A stretch of 64,000 nt of DNA from NCBI GenBank assembly GCA_963760375.1, contig CAVXCS010000001.1:474538-538537 (forward strand). The letters run 5' to 3'. Source of the stretch: Pelagihabitans sp963760375 (lineage in GTDB: Bacteria; Bacteroidota; Bacteroidia; Flavobacteriales; Flavobacteriaceae). Below the pieces are notes generated by a model. It worked only from the letters and a program-made list of their open reading frames with translations, did not search any database and was not told where the DNA came from. Every line of letters begins with the position of its first letter. Within the stretch, counting starts at the first letter, position 1. Position numbers and translations under genes: made by a program. Positions 33,525 through 41,117 of the stretch are shown piece after piece.

Positions 33525-34268
33525 ATGGTTATTTTAATATTTTTCGTTTTGCATTGGTATTTATCATTGTTTTCTCAAACTTTTTTTCAACATCGGTATG
33601 CAGCACACAAAATGTTTAGCATGTCAAAATTTTGGGAAAAGGTATTTTATATTTTTACTTATATAACTCAAGGTTCATCCTACTTAAGTCCGTATGCTTA
33701 TGGCGCTATGCATAGAATGCACCATGCATTTGCGGATACAGAAAAAGACCCTCACTCGCCAAAATATGATAATTCCTTATTTTCAATGATGTGGAGAACA
33801 AAAAACATGTATAACAATATACTGAAAAGTAAAATAAAGCTGGAATCAAAATTTACTAAAGAACTGCCTAAATGGATGACTTTAGAGCATATAGCAGACA
33901 GTTGGATTTCAAGAATTGGATGGGTTGCATTTTACGTAATTTTCTATATCTTTTTTGCTACGCAATGGTGGATGTTTTTATTACTTCCTATTCATTTTTT
34001 AATGGGTCCTATACATGGTGCAATCATTAATTGGTTTGCACACAAATATGGATATAAGAATTTTGAAAACCCGGATACTTCTAGAAACCTTATGCCATTA
34101 GACATATTTATGATGGGTGAAGGTCTTCACAATAATCATCATCATTTTGGTGCGAGACCTAATTTTGGCATAAAGTGGTTTGAATTAGACCCTGCATATC
34201 CTTTTATTTGGCTGTTTGATAAAATAGGAATCATTCAATTGAAATTGCAACCGGCAATTACTAAATAA
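33525..34268 (+). CDS. Membrane fatty-acid desaturase (present only in the left arm)
   Basis: 247 residues with the three His boxes of membrane di-iron desaturases: HRYAAH, HRMHH and HNNHHH, set between hydrophobic segments (LIFFVLHWYLSLF near the start, WMFLLLPIHFLMGPIH later). It would introduce a double bond into acyl chains for membrane fluidity. Starts at the ATG after an AT-rich gap following tRNA-Val. Shorter than the 300-plus residues of many acyl-CoA desaturases but complete in motifs. It has no counterpart in the right arm, where a deletion runs from the tRNA 3' end into the zinc-ribbon gene. Confidence 0.9.
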   Translation: MVILIFFVLHWYLSLFSQTFFQHRYAAHKMFSMSKFWEKVFYIFTYITQGSSYLSPYAYGAMHRMHHAFADTEKDPHSPKYDNSLFSMMWRTKNMYNNILKSKIKLESKFTKELPKWMTLEHIADSWISRIGWVAFYVIFYIFFATQWWMFLLLPIHFLMGPIHGAIINWFAHKYGYKNFENPDTSRNLMPLDIFMMGEGLHNNHHHFGARPNFGIKWFELDPAYPFIWLFDKIGIIQLKLQPAITK

Positions 34269-34382
34269 ATTTTCCTATTTATAAAGTTTAACCCCATTTT
34301 TAAATTATTCTTTGCCCTCTCTTTTCTCTATTTCGTATTTTGGGATTATCTTTAATCTATTACAGAGAACACTCTTTTCCAT

Positions 34383-34751
34383 TTAAGCATCTACATATTC
34401 TTGTTTTTGAACTAAAGCAATTTTACCATCATCCGTAAAAATTAAACCCTGGTCATAACAGAAATAATAGGTTTTCTGATTTTTAGTCTTAAAAATGTTA
34501 GTATGATAGTTAAAATTAAAGCCGGCCTGCAACAACTTTTCTTTGGTAGTAACAGCTTTACCTTTAGGGTTCATTTCAGATAGAATTCTCCGGTTTTTAC
34601 GCAATACATTATTCACGTTTCTAACTAGATTGTTTGTGTCTCGCTTTTGCTTATTGTTGTATAAACTTCTGCATTGATCATCGCAAAACTTTTTATCTGC
34701 TCTTCCGGCTAATTTTTCGCCACATTCCAGGCAAACTCCAGTATCATTCAT
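34383..34751 (-). CDS. Zinc-ribbon protein (left copy, complete)
   Basis: 122 residues. N-terminal CLECGEKLAGRADKKFCDDQC supplies Cys pairs for one zinc, followed by a basic helical region (YNNKQKRDTNNLVRNVNNV) and a C-terminal KTYYFCYDQGLIFTDDGKIALV segment. Cytoplasmic by appearance; such proteins may bind nucleic acid, but the role is not shown. It diverges from ssb across a conserved 190-bp gap. The right-arm copy is almost identical in DNA, unlike all its neighbours. A TATATTTG box lies at 34776-34783 on the minus strand. Confidence 0.75.
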   Translation of the reverse strand: MNDTGVCLECGEKLAGRADKKFCDDQCRSLYNNKQKRDTNNLVRNVNNVLRKNRRILSEMNPKGKAVTTKEKLLQAGFNFNYHTNIFKTKNQKTYYFCYDQGLIFTDDGKIALVQKQEYVDA

Positions 34752-34775
34752 AATTAATTGATTTTAATAATATTG

Positions 34776-34822
34776 CAAATATACAAAAACGTTTTCAAAC
34801 GGTTACAATCGATTACAAACGG
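34776..34822. promoter_or_regulatory. Divergent control region: -7 box and 20-bp-spaced CAAACGG repeats
   Basis: Minus-strand TATATTTG at 34776-34783 fits the zinc-ribbon gene promoter. Upstream of it, CAAACGG occurs twice (34796-34802 and 34816-34822), 20 bp apart, flanking the 8-bp palindrome AATCGATT. The whole arrangement, including spacing, is kept in the right arm (CCGTTTG at 61881 and 61901). Two helical turns between sites suits a dimeric regulator. Confidence 0.5.
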
Positions 34823-34943
34823 GTTTTACTCGGGTACTTCCGTGTAGCCTCCGACTTAGCTTCTCTTCTTTCCCCACTTTTGCACCATCGGATTTAAACA
34901 ACCGAAAAACAAAATATTATTAATTATTTAAACATTTATTATC

Positions 34944-35279
34944 ATGAACAATTTAAGAAACAGAGTACAGCTAATTGGAAACCTAGGCGCCAGCCCGGAA
35001 GTAAAAGATTTAGAAAATGGGAAAATGGTAGCCAAACTTTCTATCGCAACAACCGAATCTTACAAAAATGCGCAAGGCGAAAAAGTAAAAGAAACGCAAT
35101 GGCATAATTTAGTAGCATGGGGCAGCAACGCGAAATTTGCAAAAAGCTATTTAGAAAAAGGCCAGGAAGTTGCTATTGAGGGGAAACTTCAGCATAAATC
35201 GTATACCGATAAGGAAGGTGTTAAAAGATATACTACAGAAATATTGGTAAACGAATTCTTAATGCTTCGAAACAAGTAA
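34944..35279 (+). CDS. ssb: Single-stranded DNA-binding protein (left copy)
   Basis: 111 residues. OB-fold start NNLRNRVQLIGNLGASPEVK, ETQWHNLVAWG in the middle, YTTEILVNEFLMLRNK at the end. Bacterial SSBs usually continue with a flexible linker and an acidic tip that recruits partners; this one stops right after the OB fold, so it may be a second, specialised SSB. The right-arm copy is also this short but only about 65 percent identical. Intrinsic terminator follows. Confidence 0.9.
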   Translation: MNNLRNRVQLIGNLGASPEVKDLENGKMVAKLSIATTESYKNAQGEKVKETQWHNLVAWGSNAKFAKSYLEKGQEVAIEGKLQHKSYTDKEGVKRYTTEILVNEFLMLRNK

Positions 35280-35300
35280 TCTAAATTCCTCTCTAATTAC

Positions 35301-35335
35301 AGCCGCATACACCCCAATGTATGCGGCTTTTTTTA
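35301..35335 (+). terminator. Intrinsic terminator after ssb (left copy)
   Basis: AGCCGCATACA pairs with TGTATGCGGCT over a six-base loop, then a T tract. The right arm keeps the stem with a paired change next to the loop. Confidence 0.9.
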
Positions 35336-35437
35336 TGGCTTATAATAAATAGGATGTTATTTGATATTTCAAATTACGCCAATTTTTTGCTAAATTTAGG
35401 TGTCATATATTTTCAACCATTTTTAAAATTTTCAATC

Positions 35438-36847
35438 ATGAAAAATTTGGTAATCACATTATTTTCAGTATTTCTGATAATAGCCATTCCTGCATCAAGC
35501 ATCGCTCAATCAAAAGAAGAAAAGAAAGCACAAATTGAACAAGCAAAGATAGAATTGCGTTCTGCTTTAAATGATGAGAATGCTTCAGTAGACTTTTTAA
35601 AGTCTGAAGTAAAAAGAGTTGAAGCATTAAATTTAAAAAACAGCGAGATTAAATTCTTAATAAATGAATTAAATAGGAAGATTAAAAAATCTGGTTCATC
35701 GGTTTCAAAAGAAAAGCAGGTGAAAGAAACGAAACCCGAAAAAACGGTAAAACCGGAAAAGACCAAGAAGGCAAAAAAAGTTAAAACAAAAAAAACCAAG
35801 AAGCCCAAAAAAACAAAAAAAGTAAAAGCAGAAAAACCCGACAAAACCAAAGCTCCTGTTAAAGAAGTAACTAAAGAAGTTGAGCCTATACCTGTAATTC
35901 CGGAAACACCAACTGCAGAAGAAGAAGAAATTATAAACGAAGATTTTCAAAAGATGGCTAAAGAAAAAGAATTAGCATTGGAAGCCGAGCAATTAGAGGA
36001 GAAAAAGCAATTAAATAGAATCTTTAATGAGTTTACGTTAAATCCTAATGCGGATGTTGAATCAATTTTAGAATATTTTGCCAATGAAGATGTTCCTGTT
36101 CTTATAAAAATTAGTGAAGCGGAAGGTGAGGCCCAATATGATAAACCTACCACTATTCGCAAGTATTTAGAATATCTAAAAGACCAATCAAAAAATCTTA
36201 ATTACATAGAAAAGATATCCTTTGATAATAATAACCAGGTTACCGAACTTGTTTTAGCAAGAACTAACGTAGCAATAAAATTAACCGAACCACAAATTAC
36301 GGAGTCTCCCTCCCTAAAAGGATCGCTCAATCCTGCCAGAAAAATGGCAGTTGATTCACTAGCACTGGAAAAAGTAAGAGACTTGGGTAAATACATTCAT
36401 ATTATAGGTTCTAAAAACACACCTTTCTCAGAAGCCAATAGGGCTATTGAAAGAGCAGCTGAACTTTTTGAAGTTGGTAGCACAATGGAAGTTTCTTCTA
36501 CCACAAGAAAAACCATTAAATCATATCCTATTAAGGAATATTTTAATCGTTTAATGACACTAAACTATGACCAGGTTGATATTACATGGACAGAAATAAA
36601 ATATTTGGATAACCTGGAATTATTGCCAAATGGTAAATACATGGGTGTAATAACTACCTATCAATACTTTGAAGGTAAAACTGGTGGACAATTAATTTAT
36701 AAAGACAAAACAGTAAAAGATGTAACTGTATATGTTGAAGGTAAAAAAACCCAAATTAGCGGACGAATAATTGATTTTTGGGATGTGCTTTTAGGTGATG
36801 TAAAAGTTGCAGAAACATCAGACCTAACTCCACCTAAAAAAGACTAA
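35438..36847 (+). CDS. Secreted Lys/Pro-rich protein with C-terminal globular domain (left copy)
   Basis: 469 residues. Signal peptide MKNLVITLFSVFLIIAIPA ending at AQS; the ATG at 35438 is used because the right copy starts at the same place. Then a charged helical region, a tract of about 50 residues dominated by Lys with Pro, Thr and Glu (roughly residues 92-140), an acidic stretch, and a C-terminal domain containing MEVSSTTRKTIKSYPIKEYF and VDITWTEIKY. This last part resembles a domain at the N-terminus of the next gene product. It is not a histone: it carries an export signal. Role unknown; a polycation that binds polymers in the envelope is possible. Confidence 0.7.
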   Translation: MKNLVITLFSVFLIIAIPASSIAQSKEEKKAQIEQAKIELRSALNDENASVDFLKSEVKRVEALNLKNSEIKFLINELNRKIKKSGSSVSKEKQVKETKPEKTVKPEKTKKAKKVKTKKTKKPKKTKKVKAEKPDKTKAPVKEVTKEVEPIPVIPETPTAEEEEIINEDFQKMAKEKELALEAEQLEEKKQLNRIFNEFTLNPNADVESILEYFANEDVPVLIKISEAEGEAQYDKPTTIRKYLEYLKDQSKNLNYIEKISFDNNNQVTELVLARTNVAIKLTEPQITESPSLKGSLNPARKMAVDSLALEKVRDLGKYIHIIGSKNTPFSEANRAIERAAELFEVGSTMEVSSTTRKTIKSYPIKEYFNRLMTLNYDQVDITWTEIKYLDNLELLPNGKYMGVITTYQYFEGKTGGQLIYKDKTVKDVTVYVEGKKTQISGRIIDFWDVLLGDVKVAETSDLTPPKKD

Positions 36848-36882
36848 GTGTAAACATCTTACTTAATTAGGAGTACAGATTT

Positions 36883-39477
36883 ATGAAAAAATGCCAAATG
36901 ATAAGCAGAACAATTGCACTAATTGCTATGCTTAATTTTGGTTTTGTGACTATTTCATCAGCACAAACAGACACTATAGCTATAGACAGCACAGCCTACC
37001 TTGATTCTGTAACCATTGCTGTTACCTATGATTCTCTTCAAATTACTAATTACAAAAGTCAGGTTCTGGAGCTAATTAATTATTTAGAATACAATTTAAA
37101 TTTACTTGGTTCTGATACCGTTCCCGCCAAAGAAAAAGACATCATTATTAATAACAGTTATTTAAAATTGTTTAAAGATTCTGAAGTTCAAATTGAGGAT
37201 GATTTAGATGATAAAAGAGTTATTGTTACCAATAAAGATGCGCAAGCATACCTCAAAGACATACACTTCTTTTTTAAAAAAGTGAAAATTGAATTTGATG
37301 TTAGTGAAGTAACTGCAAAATTAACCAAAGACAATCAGCTATATTTTAAAGTTACTTTAAATAGAAATTTAAAGGGGGTTAGTATTAAAGACAAACCCAT
37401 TGAATCAAATTTAACCAGGTATGTTGAAGTAAATTTAGATGAAAGAAATCAGGATTTAAAAATTGCAAGTATATATTCTACCGGTTTAAGTGTGGAAGAA
37501 GATTTACTTATTTGGTTTAATGAGCTGCAAAAAGAATGGAAAGATTATTTTTCAAATGAAATAATGATAAGCAATTCAGTTAGTTTTGCCGATATGTTAA
37601 AACTGAATCCCGAATTTTTATTAGGAGATACCATATCATCTAATGGGGATACTATTATTTCATTTAATCAATTTAGTGTAGAGTCGTTAAAAAGATTAAT
37701 TACTAAAACGTCATTAGACCTATCTAATTCCAAACAGCTTCAAAATCTAAGTGCATTAAAAAAATTCTCAAAGCTTCAAAATTTAGACATTTCTAATAGC
37801 TCTGTTACAGATATCTCCGATTTAAGAAATATTTCGTCTCTTAAAAAGTTGGAAATGGGCAGAACTGAAATTACAGATATAAATGCTTTAAAATATTGCA
37901 TTGATATGGAAGAACTTTATCTAAACAATAGTCTGGTAAAGGATCTAAATGTTATCGAAAATTTTCCCGGATTAAAAAAACTATACCTAAAAAGTACTCC
38001 AATTAGTGATATTAAGTCATTTTTACAATTAACTGAATTAGAAGTATTGCAACTATCAAACACAAGTGTTTCAGATCTAAATCCACTTGGCAATAGTCAC
38101 AATCTAAGAAGACTTAGTGCAGACTCCTCCTTAATAGCAGATTTAAATTCACTTATAAATTTAAAAGCACTTGAAGTTATATCTGTTAATAACTGCCCTA
38201 TTACAAATATAGATGCCATCAAAATGTTGCCTAATCTGAAAAAGATTTATTGCAACGGCATCAATATAGATAAAACAGACTTACTTAATTTATCCATTGA
38301 AAATCAGAATATAAAAATCATTTATCAATCTGATGAGTTAAATAGTATTTGGAATAATTCATCGCTTGCATGGCAAAGTATTTTAAAAACCAAGCTTGAT
38401 ATTAAGGGCAAACCGAAAGATGAAGAACTTCATGATTTAATTCAAATTGAGAAAATAGACATTGCAAACAATGATCAGATAGATGAATTAATTGATCTAA
38501 GCCTATTCCCAAAATTAAAAGAATTAAATATAAGTGGTACTTCCATTAGAAGCCTAAAAGGAATTGAAAAATGCCCGGAATTAGAAAAAATAAATTTGTC
38601 AAACACAAATATTTCTGACATTTCCCCCTTACACTTGCTTCCAAACCTGGTAGAAATTTATTTAATGAACACTTCAGTTACTTCTATAGCTATCATAGAT
38701 TCGCTTCAAAATATGGAGAAAATATACGCCAGTGGCAGTCCTATTTCAGACTTCCATTTATTAAACTATTTTCCTTCATTAAAAATTATCTATGCAGACA
38801 GCACCAGTGAATCCGTTATAAACAGTATAGAAATAGCAAAGAATGCACCATATGAATTTATATACCGAACTAAAGAACTAAAAACCTGGTGGAATCCATT
38901 AACTAGTGAATGGAAAAAATTACTTCTAAATAGTGTAAATGAAAAGACAGATAATTCAGAATCTCTGCACAAAATTGCAAAACTACAATCAATAAACGTT
39001 ACCGAAAACACTGATGTAAGTAACTTAGGCTACTTAAACACCCTAATACAACTTAACAAAATCAGCGTTACAAAGTGCAATCTAAGCAATTTAGATAATT
39101 TGGTTTCTTTAAAACATTTAGAAGAAATAGTAATCTCTAATTGTCCGGTTTATGACATAAGTGCAGTGCAACAAATGCCTAATTTAAAAATGCTCACTAT
39201 AAAAAATACGCCAATTGAAAGCTTTAAAGCATTAAAGAAGATGACAGCATTAGTTGAACTCAATATATCAGGAAGCCAAATTAAATCATTAAAAAACATT
39301 GATGCTTTTACTGAATTAAAAGTTCTTGATATTTCAAATACCTACATTAAAAAAATTAAAGAAATTGATGAGCTTCCTAAACTTGAAAAATTTATTTGCT
39401 TTAACAGTAAAATAAATCCAAAAGACATAGCTGAATTAAAAGCAAAAAGGCCAAACCTTATTATTGAGTATTATTAA
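36883..39477 (+). CDS. Secreted leucine-rich repeat protein (left copy)
   Basis: 864 residues, intact. Signal peptide ends near ISSAQ. An N-terminal domain of about 200 residues is followed by LRRs of the internalin/SDS22-like 21-22-residue type (pattern LxxLxLxxTxIxDIxxL) in three blocks. Each block is preceded by a Trp-bearing cap: W211/W219, W490/W497 and W669-W670/W677, in the form W-x(6-7)-W followed by a helix and the first repeat. LRR arcs usually bind protein or glycan. Its stop lies one base from the convergent TlpA-like stop. The right-arm copy is broken. Confidence 0.8.
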   Translation: MKKCQMISRTIALIAMLNFGFVTISSAQTDTIAIDSTAYLDSVTIAVTYDSLQITNYKSQVLELINYLEYNLNLLGSDTVPAKEKDIIINNSYLKLFKDSEVQIEDDLDDKRVIVTNKDAQAYLKDIHFFFKKVKIEFDVSEVTAKLTKDNQLYFKVTLNRNLKGVSIKDKPIESNLTRYVEVNLDERNQDLKIASIYSTGLSVEEDLLIWFNELQKEWKDYFSNEIMISNSVSFADMLKLNPEFLLGDTISSNGDTIISFNQFSVESLKRLITKTSLDLSNSKQLQNLSALKKFSKLQNLDISNSSVTDISDLRNISSLKKLEMGRTEITDINALKYCIDMEELYLNNSLVKDLNVIENFPGLKKLYLKSTPISDIKSFLQLTELEVLQLSNTSVSDLNPLGNSHNLRRLSADSSLIADLNSLINLKALEVISVNNCPITNIDAIKMLPNLKKIYCNGINIDKTDLLNLSIENQNIKIIYQSDELNSIWNNSSLAWQSILKTKLDIKGKPKDEELHDLIQIEKIDIANNDQIDELIDLSLFPKLKELNISGTSIRSLKGIEKCPELEKINLSNTNISDISPLHLLPNLVEIYLMNTSVTSIAIIDSLQNMEKIYASGSPISDFHLLNYFPSLKIIYADSTSESVINSIEIAKNAPYEFIYRTKELKTWWNPLTSEWKKLLLNSVNEKTDNSESLHKIAKLQSINVTENTDVSNLGYLNTLIQLNKISVTKCNLSNLDNLVSLKHLEEIVISNCPVYDISAVQQMPNLKMLTIKNTPIESFKALKKMTALVELNISGSQIKSLKNIDAFTELKVLDISNTYIKKIKEIDELPKLEKFICFNSKINPKDIAELKAKRPNLIIEYY

Positions 39478-39478
39478 T

Positions 39479-39994
39479 TTATTTGATTTTTGCGGCTAAA
39501 AATAATTCCATTTCGTGAAGTTCTCGCATTGGTAATAATTCACCTTTAGGGCCAATTAAAAACGTTGCTGGTATGTCTGTAACATTATACTTTTTAGCCA
39601 GTTTTGAAAAGCGAACAAATTTTGATTGTTCAACAATTTGATACTTCCAATTAAATCCCATCTTTTCTGCAAATACCTTCCAATTATCATTGCTCTTTTC
39701 TAAAGCGATACTTACAACAAATACATTTTCCGCATCAGAAAATTTTACTTCTTTATATTTATTGTATAATGAAACTAGTTTCGGACTTTCTTGCCTGCAT
39801 GGCCCACACCATGAACCCCAAAATTCAAGAATAACATAGTTGCCTTTAAGTTCAGATAACTTAAATTCTGTTCCATCTATTAATTCAGTTTCAAAATCAG
39901 GTGCCATAGAACCATGCTTAGGTGCACTACAATTAGTTAAAAAAGCAGTGCTTATTATCAACATAAGTAAAATTAATATTTTATTTAATCTCAT
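39479..39994 (-). CDS. TlpA/ResA-like thioredoxin-fold lipoprotein (left copy)
   Basis: 171 residues from the ATG at 39994. Lipoprotein signal with LTNCSAPKHG (lipid Cys), then FWGSWCGPCRQESPKL, the redox CxxC, and the DIPATFLIGPKGELL cis-Pro region. This is the extracytoplasmic disulfide reductase class used in cytochrome c maturation or peroxide defence. The longer open frame adds nine residues with no signal. It converges on the LRR gene. The right-arm copy is present but frameshifted. Confidence 0.85.
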   Translation of the reverse strand: MRLNKILILLMLIISTAFLTNCSAPKHGSMAPDFETELIDGTEFKLSELKGNYVILEFWGSWCGPCRQESPKLVSLYNKYKEVKFSDAENVFVVSIALEKSNDNWKVFAEKMGFNWKYQIVEQSKFVRFSKLAKKYNVTDIPATFLIGPKGELLPMRELHEMELFLAAKIK

Positions 39995-40116
39995 TATTCT
40001 ATTAAATTGTTGGAAAGGCAAAACTAAAATGAAATTTATCGAAATTACATTAGGTAACGCATATCAAAAAAATAAGAAAGCAATAATCAAGAAAACAATA
40101 AGAACCAAAATCAAAT

Positions 40117-40150
40117 AAAAAAGCCCTTTGCCGTTACAAAGGGCTTTTTA
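40117..40150 (-). terminator. Intrinsic terminator after FKBP gene (left copy)
   Basis: AAAAGCCCTTTG/CAAAGGGCTTTT stem with six-base loop, A tract on one side and T tract on the other, so it could stop transcription from either strand. It starts three bases beyond the FKBP stop. Confidence 0.88.
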
Positions 40151-40152
40151 AC

Positions 40153-40581
40153 TTATTTTATCTCGACAACAGTAATTTCAAATGTTAAATCTTCACCTGC
40201 TAAGGGATGATTAGCATCTATTACGACTGTAGCATCTTTTACTTCAGCTATCTTAACAATCATCTCCCTGCCATCAGGTTGTTTTGATACTAATTGCATT
40301 CCTACTTCCGGAGTTAAGTCTTCAGGTAAATGAGCTTTTTCTACTTCATTATATAACTCATCCATAACCGGACCATAAGCTTCTGTAGAAGGAATGGTAA
40401 CCGTTTTTGTTTCCTCAATTTTCATATCCATTACCGCTGCTTCAAAACCCGGTATCATGTTGCCGGCACCAATGGTAAATTCTAATGGCTCTCTGTTTTC
40501 TGATGAGTCAAATACTGAACCGTTTGATAAAGTTCCTTTGTAATGAACCTTTACTGTGTTGTTGTTTTTTACTTGTTCCAT
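40153..40581 (-). CDS. SlyD-like FKBP-type peptidyl-prolyl isomerase (left copy)
   Basis: 142 residues. Start KVHYKGTLSNGSVFDSSENREPLEF and GAGNMIPGFEAAVMDM are FKBP signatures; the insert region between LPEDLTPEVG and HPLAGEDLTFEITVVEI is the chaperone flap seen in SlyD. Cytoplasmic folding helper. It follows the RRM gene by eight bases on the same strand; the same order and similar spacing occur in the right arm. Confidence 0.9.
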   Translation of the reverse strand: MEQVKNNNTVKVHYKGTLSNGSVFDSSENREPLEFTIGAGNMIPGFEAAVMDMKIEETKTVTIPSTEAYGPVMDELYNEVEKAHLPEDLTPEVGMQLVSKQPDGREMIVKIAEVKDATVVIDANHPLAGEDLTFEITVVEIK

Positions 40582-40589
40582 AATATTAA

Positions 40590-40847
40590 TTAATGAGTTC
40601 TAGGTTTAGGAAGATTAGCTTCAATTGCTTTAAGGGCGCATCCTCCAATTTCAGTGTTATTTATTATATTGATTGCCTCAATACCTTCTTCCGTATTTGG
40701 CATTTCGACAAAACCAAAACCTTTGGCTCTATCTGTATATTTATCTTTAATTATTTTTATAGAGCTTACATCATCAAATTCTGCAAAGGCAACCTGCAAC
40801 TCTTCTTCTTGAATATTATAATTCAAATTGCCAACAAAAATGTTCAT
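40590..40847 (-). CDS. RNA-recognition-motif protein (left copy)
   Basis: 85 residues: a single RRM. RNP2 is NIFVGNLNY at the start and RNP1 is RAKGFGFVEM. Bacterial single-RRM proteins like this bind RNA and often respond to cold. The right-arm copy (85 residues) keeps both RNPs but differs at about one third of residues, mostly in the second half. Upstream 270 bp hold no gene. Confidence 0.9.
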   Translation of the reverse strand: MNIFVGNLNYNIQEEELQVAFAEFDDVSSIKIIKDKYTDRAKGFGFVEMPNTEEGIEAINIINNTEIGGCALKAIEANLPKPRTH

Positions 40848-41117
40848 TGTAAATATTAATTAATTGATTTTATTAAGAACACACTTGGGTGTCTGGCTCT
40901 AATTTTTCGAGAAAAAGAATAAAAAATTTAACAGATTTCTTGTAAAATAATTTAACCACTTGTCCCTATTTTGGCTACAAATATACTTTTTATTATTAAT
41001 TATTTAAATAGTTTCAGAACTGCTTTTGTCACATTCATTAATATTTAACTTTACGCATTCTTAAATATAGCTGAACAATATATTACTAAGTTCAGAACAA
41101 GTTGAAAAATAGTGAAG
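40848..41117. other. Intergenic region between RRM and ppk1 genes
   Basis: 270 bp, divergent promoters expected for the RRM gene (minus) and ppk1 (plus). No RNA gene seen. The right-arm equivalent (55606-55858) is about the same length but has diverged strongly, unlike the ssb/zinc-ribbon gap. Confidence 0.5.

Noticed and set aside
33352..34382. Desaturase as a mobile insertion at the tRNA-Val 3' end in the left arm
   Set aside because: The left tRNA and zinc-ribbon gene are complete, with no integrase or repeated attachment site. The right arm has lost the ends of both, so deletion explains it better.
35700..35950. Long minus-strand frames rich in Phe and Leu opposite the Lys-rich tract, and the same at 60810-61277 plus
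   Set aside because: They are shadows: antisense of Lys codons (AAA) gives Phe (TTT). No start signal or homology.
35438..36847. Histone H1-like DNA-binding protein because of the Lys/Pro tract
   Set aside because: The protein has a clear export signal and a separate globular C-terminal domain; the resemblance is compositional.
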